Shown here piece by piece: positions 1 to 6,462 of a stretch of DNA of 9,744 bases. The notes under the pieces are model-generated. The model saw only the letters and a list, made by a program, of their open reading frames with translations, ran no database searches and had not been told where the DNA came from. The translations under genes were made by a program, and so were the position numbers. This DNA comes from JBBQVO01 sp038211505 (GTDB taxonomy: Bacteria > Chloroflexota > Dehalococcoidia > DSTF01 > JACRBR01), in assembly GCA_038211505.1 (NCBI GenBank), contig JBBQVO010000125.1, positions 1 through 9,744 on the forward strand, read 5' to 3'. Every line of letters starts with the position of its first letter. Position 1 is the first letter of the stretch.

Positions 1-359
1 AGGACCCCCTTCTTCCACGCATAGCCGAGGCCGGCGGCGAGGATGCCGATGAACAGCACCATCTCCCAGAACGCCGCCTTGCCGGCGTGAGCGAATGTCA
101 CCGCCCACGGGAAGAGAAACACCGCTTCCACATCAAAGATAAGGAACAGGATCGCGAACAGGTAATACCGAATGTGAATCTGCGCCCGCGTCCGCCCGAT
201 CGGCAGCATCCCGCACTCATACGAGATCGCCTTACCGGCTTCTTTCGAGAATGGAGCGAGCACACGAGCGGCGATCAGCGCGGTTGCGACGAGGCCGATG
301 CCAATGAAAACCGCTATAAACACGGCGAGGTAGTTGTCGAGCAGAGCCTGGAACGGCAA
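1..359 (-). CDS. nuoA: NADH-quinone oxidoreductase subunit A (3' end cut by window edge)
   Basis: Small membrane subunit of respiratory complex I, which passes electrons from NADH to quinone and pumps protons; subunit A lies in the membrane arm near the quinone-binding junction. Translating the minus strand gives about 119 residues with three hydrophobic stretches (about 10-34, 65-87 and 95-112). The family signatures are YECG at 47-50 and YYLFAILFLIFDVEAVFLFP around 65-84, including the conserved acidic DVE. The family is usually about 120 residues, so only a few C-terminal residues lie beyond base 1. The start is TTG, chosen because GAGGAG lies 5 bases upstream and no ATG or GTG fits the N-terminus. 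The rest of a nuo operon probably continues leftward (inference). It is transcribed divergently from the cobalamin locus. Confidence 0.95.
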   Translation of the reverse strand, partial: MPFQALLDNYLAVFIAVFIGIGLVATALIAARVLAPFSKEAGKAISYECGMLPIGRTRAQIHIRYYLFAILFLIFDVEAVFLFPWAVTFAHAGKAAFWEMVLFIGILAAGLGYAWKKGV

Positions 360-364
360 AGCGA

Positions 365-370
365 CTCCTC
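365..370 (-). promoter_or_regulatory. Ribosome binding site setting the TTG start of nuoA
   Basis: On the minus strand this reads GAGGAG, a strong Shine-Dalgarno match, 5 bases before a TTG codon at 359-357. It decides the start of nuoA, which otherwise has no usual start codon at the right place. Confidence 0.8.
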
Positions 371-443
371 TGCCCGGACGGCATATTCGGCCCGCAGAAA
401 CTGTCACAGACGCTGCGAAAAACCGATGCTCAGGTTCAACGCG

Positions 444-472
444 ATCGTAACAGCGCCCCACTTGTAAGTCAA
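444..472 (-). promoter_or_regulatory. Probable sigma70-type promoter of nuoA
   Basis: Minus strand: TTGACT (472-467), a 17-base spacer, then TACGAT (449-444). This is a near-consensus -35 and spacing with a fair -10. Transcription would start near 437 and give a leader of about 80 bases before the nuoA TTG start. Confidence 0.6.
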
Positions 473-530
473 TTCACAATCGAACCTACACCGAACGTCA
501 AGCACAGACCGCAACGCCACCCATCGCGAC

Positions 531-573
531 GTAGGGGCGCACGGCTGTGCGCCCGTTGGTCGGCGCAACCAAC
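531..573. repeat. REP-like double hairpin
   Basis: The first hairpin has perfect 8-base arms GGGCGCAC (535-542) and GTGCGCCC (547-554) around a GGCT loop, preceded by GTAG. A second hairpin follows at once, with arms GTTGGT (555-560) and ACCAAC (568-573). The GTAGGG lead-in is shared with the other hairpin repeats at 779, 950 and 8701, which suggests one family of interspersed palindromes. No coding content is seen here. Confidence 0.7.
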
Positions 574-590
574 AGCGCCGACTCGCCCCG

Positions 591-637
591 TACGGACACG
601 TCTTCTCGCAGAGTCGCCGCAGGAGACAGACCTGTCC
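591..637. repeat. Long imperfect hairpin related to the loop of a later repeat
   Basis: Arms GGACACGTCT (594-603) and AGACCTGTCC (628-637) pair over 10 bases with one mismatch. TCTC (604-607) can pair further with GAGA (623-626). The loop holds AGAGTCGCC and GGAGACAG, both of which recur in the enlarged loop of the hairpin at 954-996. The lead-in CGTACGGACA recurs at the start of both tandem units (about 680 and 844). Confidence 0.6.
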
Positions 638-782
638 CTCGCCGGCACGAGGAACGCCTCCCGAATCGACAACTCCCGCCCGTACGGACACGTCTTTTCG
701 CGGCGTTGCCACGAACACGCGTGCTCTCGTCGCCACATCGACCGTTCCTAAATCGCGGGCCATCCCCGACCCGAGAACGTAG

Positions 783-804
783 GGACGCAGCTTTAGCTCC
801 GTCC
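783..804. repeat. Hairpin repeat, short-loop copy 1
   Basis: Arms GGACGCAGCT (783-792) and AGCTCCGTCC (795-804) pair except for one C-C mismatch, with only TT formally between them. The 28 bases 778-805 are identical to 8700-8727. Confidence 0.75.
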
Positions 805-953
805 GTGTCCGTAACCGCCACCGAGGCTCACTCCCATCTCCACCGTACGGACAGGTCTTCCAGGTCTTCTCGCGGCGTTGCCGCGAGACACACTTGCTCG
901 TGTCACGACATCGACCGTTCGTAAGCGCCGCCCTTCCCCGACCGAGAACGTAG

Positions 954-996
954 GGACGCAGCTTTTCGTAGAGTCGCCTTGGAGACAGCTCCGTCC
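954..996. repeat. Hairpin repeat, long-loop copy
   Basis: The arms GGACGCAGCT (954-963) and AGCTCCGTCC (987-996) are identical to those of the short-loop copies, but 23 bases lie between them instead of 2. The extra bases include AGAGTCGCC and GGAGAC, as in the loop at 604-627. Confidence 0.7.
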
Positions 997-1036
997 GTGC
1001 CCGTAACCGCCACCGAGCCTCACTCCCACCTCAACC

Positions 1037-1153
1037 ATTCGCAGCTCTCCCCCAGACTCTCACCGTCGCGACCGTATCCGACGAATCGCCCAATCGCGCG
1101 CACCGTCCTCCCAAAGGCCAACAACCAACAGCCAACAACCCCCCGCAGCCCGC
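1037..1153. other. Gene-free stretch before the cobalamin promoter
   Basis: C-rich sequence without a credible reading frame. It includes a short low-complexity run built from CCAACAA/CCAACAG words at about 1118-1140. Together with 371-1036 it makes a gene-free gap of about 800 bases between nuoA and btuF, of which roughly 531-1036 is repeats. Confidence 0.5.
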
Positions 1154-1183
1154 TTGACCACCACCCCCACACCCCCGTATCCT
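1154..1183 (+). promoter_or_regulatory. Probable promoter of the cobalamin operon
   Basis: TTGACC (1154-1159), an 18-base spacer and TATCCT (1178-1183). The predicted start near 1190 falls just before the riboswitch aptamer, which makes the placement consistent. Confidence 0.5.
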
Positions 1184-1189
1184 CGCACC

Positions 1190-1310
1190 AACAACTACAT
1201 AGCGCGTGAGGTCGCGGCGAAGTCCGGTGCGAAGCCGGCGCTGTCCCGCAACTGTATCTTCCGTCCAGCAACCAATGCTCGACGGGGGGAGCCAGGTCGA
1301 CCGCCCTCAC
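1190..1310 (+). promoter_or_regulatory. Cobalamin (B12) riboswitch aptamer
   Basis: RNA element that binds cobalamin and lowers expression of B12 uptake and synthesis genes. The family hallmarks are present in order: CCGGTGCGAAGCCGG (1224-1238), the conserved core CTGTCCCGCAACTGTA (1241-1256), and the B12 box GAGCCAGGTCGACCGCC (1289-1305). A closing helix pairs GTGAGG (1206-1211) with CCTCAC (1305-1310). A peripheral hairpin pairs CCGTC (1261-1265) with GACGG (1281-1285), with inner AGCA/TGCT. It lies about 135 bases upstream of btuF, so it very likely controls btuFCD and, by read-through, the cob genes. Confidence 0.93.
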
Positions 1311-1362
1311 ATTGTCGCAAGCCTTCGAGGATGAGGCGCGGGCACTGCGATGCGATCGTCGG

Positions 1363-1394
1363 CCCCTGTCTTCTCGGCAGGGGTTTCTCGTTCT
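1363..1394 (+). terminator. Terminator-like hairpin of the riboswitch expression platform
   Basis: CCCCTGTC (1363-1370) pairs with GGCAGGGG (1376-1383) over 8 bases with one wobble, loop TTCTC, followed by the U-rich but interrupted tract TTTCTCGTTCTC. It sits between the B12 box and the btuF ribosome binding site. That position fits ligand-controlled early termination (inference). Control of translation cannot be excluded. Confidence 0.55.
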
Positions 1395-1443
1395 CGGGAC
1401 CTACTGCCACCCAACGAGGCATGCGCACCGAACAGGAGCGAGC

Positions 1444-2436
1444 ATGACGATGCGTTGGCTACACACGACCGCCGGACTGATGCTCGCCGTCTTGGTGTTG
1501 CTCGCCGCCATGGCCTGCGGCGGCAGCAGCAAGAAGAGCAGCACACCCACCTTTAACGAGAATCCGACCCCCATCCCGATCGCGACCGAGCCCGCGTTCC
1601 CGGTGACGATCCAGCGCAGCGACGGCAAGGCGCTCACGCTCGCCAAGCCGCCCGAACACATCGTCTCGATGTCTCCCGCCGCGACGGAGATCATCTACGC
1701 GCTCGGCGCCGAGAAGTCGCTGATCGCCGTCGATAAGCAATCCAACTTCCCCGACGCCGCGAACAGCTTCGCAACCAAGGTCGACGCCTTCGAGCCGAAC
1801 GTCGAGCAGATCGCCGGACTTAAGCCGGATCTCGTGATCATGCTCGCCACCGACAACAGCGGCATCGTGCCGAAGCTCGATGCGCTGAATATCCCCGTCC
1901 TCTACGAGAACATCGACACCGCCGTCAAGACCCTCGAGGATGTCTGGGGCCAGATCCGCATCATCGGCGAAGTCACCGGCACGAACGATAAGGCCGTGCC
2001 GCTCATCTCCGGCCTCGAAGGGCGTGTGAAGAAGGTGCAGGACGCCGTCCAGGGCCTCAACCAGACGCTCACGCCCAAGGTCTATCACGAGCTCGACTCC
2101 ACCTTCTTCACGGCGTCGAACAACACATTCATCGGCGACCTCTATCACGTGCTGCGCGCCCAGAACATCGCTGGCAATGGTGGCGGCCAGGCATATCCGC
2201 AGATGACGCAGGAAGCGATCATCGCCGCCAACCCGAAGGTGATCATCCTCGCCGACGAAGAGTTTGGCGTGAGCATTGACTCCGTCAAAGCGCGGCCGGG
2301 TTGGAGCGCCATCGATGCAGTCCAGAACGGCAACATCTTCGCCATCAAGGCCGACATCATCAGCCGCCCCGGCCCGCGCATCGTCGACGCGCTCGAACAA
2401 CTCGCGAAGGACATCTACCCGCAGAGGTTCCAGTAA
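1444..2436 (+). CDS. btuF: Corrinoid ABC transporter substrate-binding lipoprotein
   Basis: Captures cobalamin or cobinamide outside the membrane and delivers it to the BtuCD permease. The 330-residue product starts with a lipoprotein signal: basic MTMRW, hydrophobic residues 9-24, then Cys25 in LAAMAC, a slightly unusual lipobox. A Ser/Thr/Pro-rich linker (26-52) tethers the binding domain. That domain shows the class III pattern: EHIVSMSPAATEIIYALGA (71-89), VEQIAGLKPDLVIM (120-133), YPQMTQEAIIAANPKVIIL (251-269), and a C-terminal lobe from RPGWSAI (284-290). Glu82 and Glu257 are candidates for the lobe glutamates that dock on the permease. The ATG is chosen for AGGAG 5 bases upstream (1434-1438). 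Iron-siderophore or heme binding proteins look similar, but the riboswitch and the cob genes downstream point to corrinoids. Confidence 0.88.
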   Translation: MTMRWLHTTAGLMLAVLVLLAAMACGGSSKKSSTPTFNENPTPIPIATEPAFPVTIQRSDGKALTLAKPPEHIVSMSPAATEIIYALGAEKSLIAVDKQSNFPDAANSFATKVDAFEPNVEQIAGLKPDLVIMLATDNSGIVPKLDALNIPVLYENIDTAVKTLEDVWGQIRIIGEVTGTNDKAVPLISGLEGRVKKVQDAVQGLNQTLTPKVYHELDSTFFTASNNTFIGDLYHVLRAQNIAGNGGGQAYPQMTQEAIIAANPKVIILADEEFGVSIDSVKARPGWSAIDAVQNGNIFAIKADIISRPGPRIVDALEQLAKDIYPQRFQ

Positions 2437-2438
2437 CG

Positions 2439-3536
2439 ATGCAGCTCGCGCCGTCGCGCCGCCTCCCGCTCGCGGACAATGATTGCGCGCCCGCGCTCGT
2501 CACCTGGCGCAGCCTCGCGCCGACGTACGCGCTCGCCGCGCTCGCCACGCTCGCCGTCGCGATCTTCGCTGTCAGCTGGGGCACCGTGCACATCCCGCCG
2601 CAAACCACGCTCGCGATCGTCATCCATCACCTGACCGGCGCATCGACCGGCGAGCACTCCGCCACCTTCGACGCCATCGTCTGGCAGGTGCGCATGCCGC
2701 GCGTCGTCCTCGCCGGCATGGTCGGCGCGACGCTCGCATTCTCCGGCGCGGCGTATCAGGGCGTGTTCCGCAATCCGCTCGCCGAGCCCTACATCATGGG
2801 CGTTGCCGCCGGCGCCAGCGTCGGCGCCACACTGATCATCGTCTCGCCGCTCTACGTCGCTGCCGGCCTGCTCAGCCCCGTGCCACCGGCCGCCTTCGCC
2901 GGCGCGCTGATCGCCGTCGCCCTCGCCTACGGTCTCGCCCGCGTCGGCCACATCGTCCCCACGACGTCGCTCATCCTTAGCGGCGTCGCCGTCTCATCCG
3001 TCGGCACATCGCTCGTCACCTACCTCATGCTCGCCTTCAACACCCGCACGCTCGCGATCCTCAACTGGATCCTCGGCGGCTTCAACACCGCCACCTGGAC
3101 GAAGGCCGGCATCGCGCTGCCCTACATGCTGCTCGCCGCGATCGTCGTGCTGCCCTTCGCGCGCACCCTCAACGTCATGCAGCTCGATGAAGATCAGGCG
3201 CGCCAGCTCGGCGTCAACACCGAACGCACGAAGATCATCGTCCTCGGCATGGCCTCCCTCGCCACCGCCGCCGCCGTATCCGTCAGCGGCCTCATCGGCT
3301 TCGTCGGGCTCATCGTGCCGCACATGGTGCGCATGGTCTGGGGCCCGGATTACCGGCGTGTGCTGCCGCTCTCCGGCTTCTTCGGCGCATCGTTCCTGAT
3401 CATCGCCGACGTCATCGCCCGCACGATCGATCCAACGTTCGAGGTGCCGATCGGCGTCGTTACTGCGCTCGTCGGCGCGCCATTCTTCCTCTACCTGCTG
3501 CGCCGTCAGCAACGGCCCGCCACGGAGCGGTTCTGA
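2439..3536 (+). CDS. btuC: Corrinoid ABC transporter permease (FecCD family)
   Basis: Membrane channel of the B12 importer, expected to work as a dimer with two BtuD ATPases. It has 365 residues, with an N-terminal extension of about 25 residues before the first of roughly ten membrane helices. Family marks are RMPR (85-88), GAAYQGVFRNPLAEPYIMG (103-121), the cytoplasmic coupling segment DEDQARQLGV (250-259), GFVGLIVPHMVRM (287-299), and VPIGVVTALVGAPFFLYLL (336-354). The ATG follows the btuF stop by 2 bases, with AGAGG about 11 bases upstream. Its stop overlaps the btuD start (TGATG). The family also moves iron-siderophores and heme, so the substrate is inferred from the B12 riboswitch and neighbours. 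Confidence 0.9.
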   Translation: MQLAPSRRLPLADNDCAPALVTWRSLAPTYALAALATLAVAIFAVSWGTVHIPPQTTLAIVIHHLTGASTGEHSATFDAIVWQVRMPRVVLAGMVGATLAFSGAAYQGVFRNPLAEPYIMGVAAGASVGATLIIVSPLYVAAGLLSPVPPAAFAGALIAVALAYGLARVGHIVPTTSLILSGVAVSSVGTSLVTYLMLAFNTRTLAILNWILGGFNTATWTKAGIALPYMLLAAIVVLPFARTLNVMQLDEDQARQLGVNTERTKIIVLGMASLATAAAVSVSGLIGFVGLIVPHMVRMVWGPDYRRVLPLSGFFGASFLIIADVIARTIDPTFEVPIGVVTALVGAPFFLYLLRRQQRPATERF

Positions 3537-4504
3537 TGCTCGCCGTCCGCGATCTCCACGCCGGCTACAACGATCGCATCTTCCTGCACGCCGTCGATCT
3601 CGATGTTGAGCGCGGAGAGATGCTCGCCGTCATCGGCCCCAACGGCTGCGGCAAGACGACGCTGCTGCGCGTCGTCACCGGCGTGCTCACACCGGAGCGA
3701 GGCAGCGTCGCATTCGACGGCGTCGACATCCGCGACATGAACGCCACCGCGATGGCCCGTTCCGTCGCCGTGGTCGCTCAGGGCGCATCGCTGCCCGAAC
3801 GCTTCTCCGCATTTGAAGTCGTGCTCATGGGACGATCGCCGCACCTGCGCTTGCTCCAGTCCGAGGGCGCGCGCGACATCGAAATCGTCCGCGCCGCTAT
3901 GGAGCGCACCGACAGCTGGCGCCTCCGCACGCGCCTCGTCGAAGAGCTCTCCGGTGGCGAACGGCAGCGCGTCATCATCGCCCGCGCCCTCGCGCAAGAG
4001 CCCGACCTGCTACTGCTCGACGAGCCGACGTCGCATCTCGACCTCGCGCATCAGCTCGATGCCTTTCGTCTCGTGCTCGATCTCTGCCGCGAGCAGCGCC
4101 TCGCCGTCGTCGCCGTCGTCCACGATCTCACGCTCGCCGCGATGTTCGCCGACCGCATCGCAATCATGGCCGGCGGTCGCATCGTCGCCGACGGAACGCC
4201 CGCCGCCGTCATCGACGCGTCGACGATCGAGCGCGTCTACGGCTGCCCCGTTCGCATCATCCCCCACCCCACCACCGCCCGCCCCATCGTCGTCCCCGAG
4301 ATCGACGTACCCGCGATCAATGCCGCGGCACACTGTCATTGCCTTGAAAGTCTCCCGCTCCCCGCTTCAAATCGTCGAAACGATCCCCTCTCCCCTAGTG
4401 GGAGAGGGGTGGCCGAAGGCCGGGGTGAGGGTCATCGGCCGCGACCGATGCCTCGACTTTCATGCTCTTGTGTGCGCGACGAAGCCGCCCATGTACGATT
4501 CTGA
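3536..4504 (+). CDS. btuD: Corrinoid ABC transporter ATP-binding protein with repeat-derived C-terminal tail
   Basis: ATPase that powers BtuCF import. It has a complete set of ABC motifs: Walker A GPNGCGKTT (34-42), Q-loop Gln82, signature LSGGERQR (138-145), Walker B LLLLDEP (158-164), and H-loop His196. The start overlaps the btuC stop by one base. Members of this family usually end soon after the PHPTTARPIVVPEID segment (243-257). Here the frame stays open for about 65 more residues to 322. Part of that tail, from about L285 (SPSGRGVAEGRGEG), is the translation of an interspersed DNA repeat at 4385-4431. The tail, with several Cys and Arg, is unlikely to be part of the fold. Either an original stop was lost or a repeat insertion extended the gene. 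The ATPase assignment is firm; the tail's meaning is unknown. Confidence 0.9.
   Translation: MLAVRDLHAGYNDRIFLHAVDLDVERGEMLAVIGPNGCGKTTLLRVVTGVLTPERGSVAFDGVDIRDMNATAMARSVAVVAQGASLPERFSAFEVVLMGRSPHLRLLQSEGARDIEIVRAAMERTDSWRLRTRLVEELSGGERQRVIIARALAQEPDLLLLDEPTSHLDLAHQLDAFRLVLDLCREQRLAVVAVVHDLTLAAMFADRIAIMAGGRIVADGTPAAVIDASTIERVYGCPVRIIPHPTTARPIVVPEIDVPAINAAAHCHCLESLPLPASNRRNDPLSPSGRGVAEGRGEGHRPRPMPRLSCSCVRDEAAHVRF
4385..4431. repeat. Interspersed hairpin repeat inside the 3' end of btuD
   Basis: Perfect 10-base arms CCCCTCTCCC (4385-4394) and GGGAGAGGGG (4400-4409) around CTAGT, followed by GGCC-GAA-GGCC (4411-4421) and GGGGTGAGGG. I recognise this layout from repeats scattered through many bacterial genomes, where it often shows up as a spurious LSPSGRGVAEGRGEG peptide. 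In RNA it would be a very stable stem at the end of the importer genes and could dampen read-through to cobO or protect the transcript (inference). Confidence 0.75.
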
Positions 4505-4837
4505 GCGCAGCGACCTTGTCCAGAACTCAGTGACGGAAGAACCGCCGCAGGTGCCCGTGGTAGCTCTCCGATCACCGCGACGAACCCCGATTGAGCTCAC
4601 CGTCGGAGGCGATCCCCCCTACCCCCGGTGACATGGACGGTTAGGCGTTCGCGGCGAACGATGACAGGATGAACCCGTGCGACTGAAATGATCACCATCT
4701 GTTCCCGACCAGAACGCACCGCGACCACCGCCAATGTTTCACGTGAAACATTCGTTCTAAAACCGATCGAGAATCCTTCGCGAGACAATCAAACGGTCCG
4801 ACCCGAACCCAAACGACCGACCTGATCGAAGGAACGC
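4505..4837. other. Gap between importer and salvage genes; no convincing gene
   Basis: This 333-base gap breaks an otherwise very compact gene row. It contains a small hairpin CGTTCG-CGG-CGAACG (4646-4660) and the parS-like palindrome. I see no clear promoter for cobO and no second riboswitch (no CCCGCNACTG core or B12 box). A 46-codon frame at 4491-4631 lacks a ribosome binding site. Confidence 0.5.
4733..4752. promoter_or_regulatory. parS-type centromere site for ParB
   Basis: Bases 4735-4750 read TGTTTCACGTGAAACA, an exact match to the canonical bacterial chromosomal parS consensus (TGTTNCACGTGAAACA, known from Bacillus subtilis and widely conserved). The dyad extends to a perfect 20-base palindrome. 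ParB (Spo0J-type) binds such sites, spreads, and works with ParA and SMC to segregate chromosomes. These sites usually cluster around the replication origin, so this locus may lie in the origin-proximal part of the chromosome (inference). No parA or parB is in the window. Confidence 0.85.
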
Positions 4838-5386
4838 ATGACGGAAGAACAACACGACCCCAAACAGCCCCGCAAAGCGCTCGTCGTCGTCAACACCGGC
4901 AACGGCAAGGGCAAGACCACCGCCGCGCTCGGCGTCCTCTTCCGCGCTTGGGGCCGCGGCCTCAACGTCTGCATGCTCCAGTTCATCAAGAGCACCACAT
5001 CCAACTACGGCGAGAACAAGGCCGCGAAGAAGGCCGGCATCGAGATGATCTCCCTCGGCGGCGGCTTCACCTGGCTCTCGAAAGACATCGAGAAAGACAA
5101 GGCGCTAGCCCGCGAACTCTGGGAGCAGTGCAAGGCCAAGATCGCATCCGGCGACTACGACGTCGTCGCCCTCGACGAGTTCACCTATCCGCTGACGTAC
5201 GGCTGGCTGCCCGTCGACGAGATCATCGACTTCCTCAAGACCCGCCCGCCCCGCACCCACGTCATCATCACCGGCCGCGACGCGCCGCAGGAGCTGATCG
5301 ACTACGCCGATCTCGTCACCGAGATGCGCGAGATCAAGCACCCCTTCCAGCAAGGCCTGAAAGCCCAACCCGGGATCGAATTCTGA
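4838..5386 (+). CDS. cobO: Corrinoid adenosyltransferase (CobO/BtuR/CobA type)
   Basis: Transfers the 5'-deoxyadenosyl group of ATP to the reduced cobalt of corrinoids, including imported cobinamide, in the cytoplasm. The 182-residue product has the family's P-loop GNGKGKTTA (21-29), the Walker B-like VVALDEFTYPL (109-119), ITGRDAPQELIDYADLVTEM (144-163), and the diagnostic C-terminus KAQPGIEF (175-182). Length is normal for the family. The start is ATG with GAAGGA (4828-4833) 4 bases upstream, which is a little close. The stop overlaps the cobT start (TGATG). No separate promoter is evident, so it may depend on read-through from btuFCD. Confidence 0.94.
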   Translation: MTEEQHDPKQPRKALVVVNTGNGKGKTTAALGVLFRAWGRGLNVCMLQFIKSTTSNYGENKAAKKAGIEMISLGGGFTWLSKDIEKDKALARELWEQCKAKIASGDYDVVALDEFTYPLTYGWLPVDEIIDFLKTRPPRTHVIITGRDAPQELIDYADLVTEMREIKHPFQQGLKAQPGIEF

Positions 5387-6462
5387 TGGACACAATCAAA
5401 GAGGCCGTCGCCGCCATCCGCCCCCCCGACGAGCAGGCGCGCCATGCCGCCGCCGACCTGCAATCGCAGCTCACGAAGCCCGCCGGCGCGCTCGGCCGTC
5501 TCGAAGAGCTGCACATCCGGGCCGCCGGCATCTTCCGCGAACCCCGCCCGACGATCACCCAGCGCGTCATCGTCGTCGCCGCCGCCGATCACGGCGTCGC
5601 CGGAGACGGCGTCAGCGCGTACCCCCCGCAGGTGACGTTCCAGATGCTGCAGAACTTCCTCGCCGGCGGCGCCGCCGTCAACGTCCTCGCCGCGCAGGCC
5701 AACGCCGCCGTCCGCGTCGTCGACGCCGGCGTCCGTCGCGATACCGACGACACGCGCGTCCACAACGCGAAACTCCGAAGCGGCACAGACAACATCACCC
5801 GCGGCCCCGCCATGTCGCGCCATGAAGCCGAGACGCTCGTAGCGCGCGGCATCACCTTCGCCTGCGAGATCTGCGCCAGCGACACGCCGACGGTCATCGC
5901 GCTCGGCGACATGGGCATCGGCAACACGACATCCGCCGCCGCGATCACCTCCGTCATCACGAACACGCCGCCGCGCACCACCGCCGGCCGCGGCACCGGC
6001 GTCGGCGATGCCGCCTTCGCCGCAAAGGTCGCCGCGATCGAGCGCGCGATCTCAATCAATGCTCCCGATCCAAGCGACGGCATCGACGTGCTGGCCAAGA
6101 TCGGCGGCTTTGAGCTCGCCTTCCTCGCCGGCGTCGCCATCGGCGCTGCGGCAACCGGAGCCGCCGTCGTGCTCGATGGCTATCCGACAACCGCCGCCGC
6201 GCTAACCGCAGGGGCCATCGTGCCGGACGTCATCGCCTACATGCTCGCATCGCACGTCTCCGCCGAACCCGGGCACCGCATCGCGCTGGCGCATCTCGGC
6301 TTGCAGCCGCTCCTCGATCTCGGCATGCGTCTCGGCGAGGGCACCGGCGCCGCGCTCGCCTTGCCGCTACTTGATGCCGCGCTCCGCATCCCGCGCGAGA
6401 TGGCGACGTTCGACTCCGCTGGCGTCGCCCGCTCCGACACGGAAACGCGGCCGGAAGCGTGA
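5386..6462 (+). CDS. cobT: Nicotinate-nucleotide--dimethylbenzimidazole phosphoribosyltransferase
   Basis: Makes the activated lower-ligand nucleotide (alpha-ribazole 5'-phosphate) from nicotinate mononucleotide and dimethylbenzimidazole or a similar base, for nucleotide loop assembly. The 358 residues include KPAGALGRLE (31-40), AADHGVAGDGVSAYP (66-80), GDMGIGNTTSAA (174-185), KIGGFELAFLAG (238-249), and GEGTGAALALPLLDAA (317-332), where Glu318 fits the family's catalytic glutamate. Length matches the family. The ATG overlaps the cobO stop by one base. The final residues, from about 345 onward, are polar and poorly conserved in look. Its stop overlaps the cobS start. Confidence 0.95.
   Translation: MDTIKEAVAAIRPPDEQARHAAADLQSQLTKPAGALGRLEELHIRAAGIFREPRPTITQRVIVVAAADHGVAGDGVSAYPPQVTFQMLQNFLAGGAAVNVLAAQANAAVRVVDAGVRRDTDDTRVHNAKLRSGTDNITRGPAMSRHEAETLVARGITFACEICASDTPTVIALGDMGIGNTTSAAAITSVITNTPPRTTAGRGTGVGDAAFAAKVAAIERAISINAPDPSDGIDVLAKIGGFELAFLAGVAIGAAATGAAVVLDGYPTTAAALTAGAIVPDVIAYMLASHVSAEPGHRIALAHLGLQPLLDLGMRLGEGTGAALALPLLDAALRIPREMATFDSAGVARSDTETRPEA

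Larger units (their letters stand above)
679..1036. repeat. Diverged tandem duplication of about 164 and 194 bases
   Basis: Unit A (about 679-842) and unit B (about 843-1036) share the same blocks in the same order: CCGTACGGACA, TCGCGGCGTTGCC, ACATCGACCGTTC, CCGAGAACGTAGGGACGCAGC, AGCTCCGTCCGTG, CCGTAACCGCCACCGAG and CTCACTCCCA. Unit B is longer because of an insertion in the hairpin loop near 964-986 and a small duplication near 857-868. Unit B also holds a perfect hairpin CTCGCGGC/GCCGCGAG (869-876, 880-887). Open frames here only translate the repeat, and no gene is supported. Confidence 0.75.

Noticed and set aside
783..1036. CRISPR array, given repeated short palindromes
   Set aside because: The repeats are few, irregularly spaced and of several kinds, with the sequence between them also duplicated; no cas gene is present.
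404..1038. Several overlapping open frames on both strands between nuoA and the riboswitch
   Set aside because: They translate the palindromic repeats, shift frame between repeat units, and have Arg/Ser-rich composition without ribosome binding sites.
1459..2400. Long open frame of 313 codons on the minus strand opposite btuF
   Set aside because: GC-rich genes with C-ending codons leave long open antisense frames. The translation is low-complexity and rich in Asp, Gly, Arg and Val, with no family motif, while the plus strand encodes a clear BtuF.
4491..4631. 46-codon plus-strand frame starting MYDSERSDLV, between btuD and cobO
   Set aside because: There is no ribosome binding site and no recognisable motif, it overlaps the btuD tail, and the composition is Pro/Arg-rich. 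It is most likely chance.
4505..4837. A second cobalamin riboswitch before cobO
   Set aside because: No CCCGCNACTG core or B12 box (AGCCAG...ACC) could be found in this gap.
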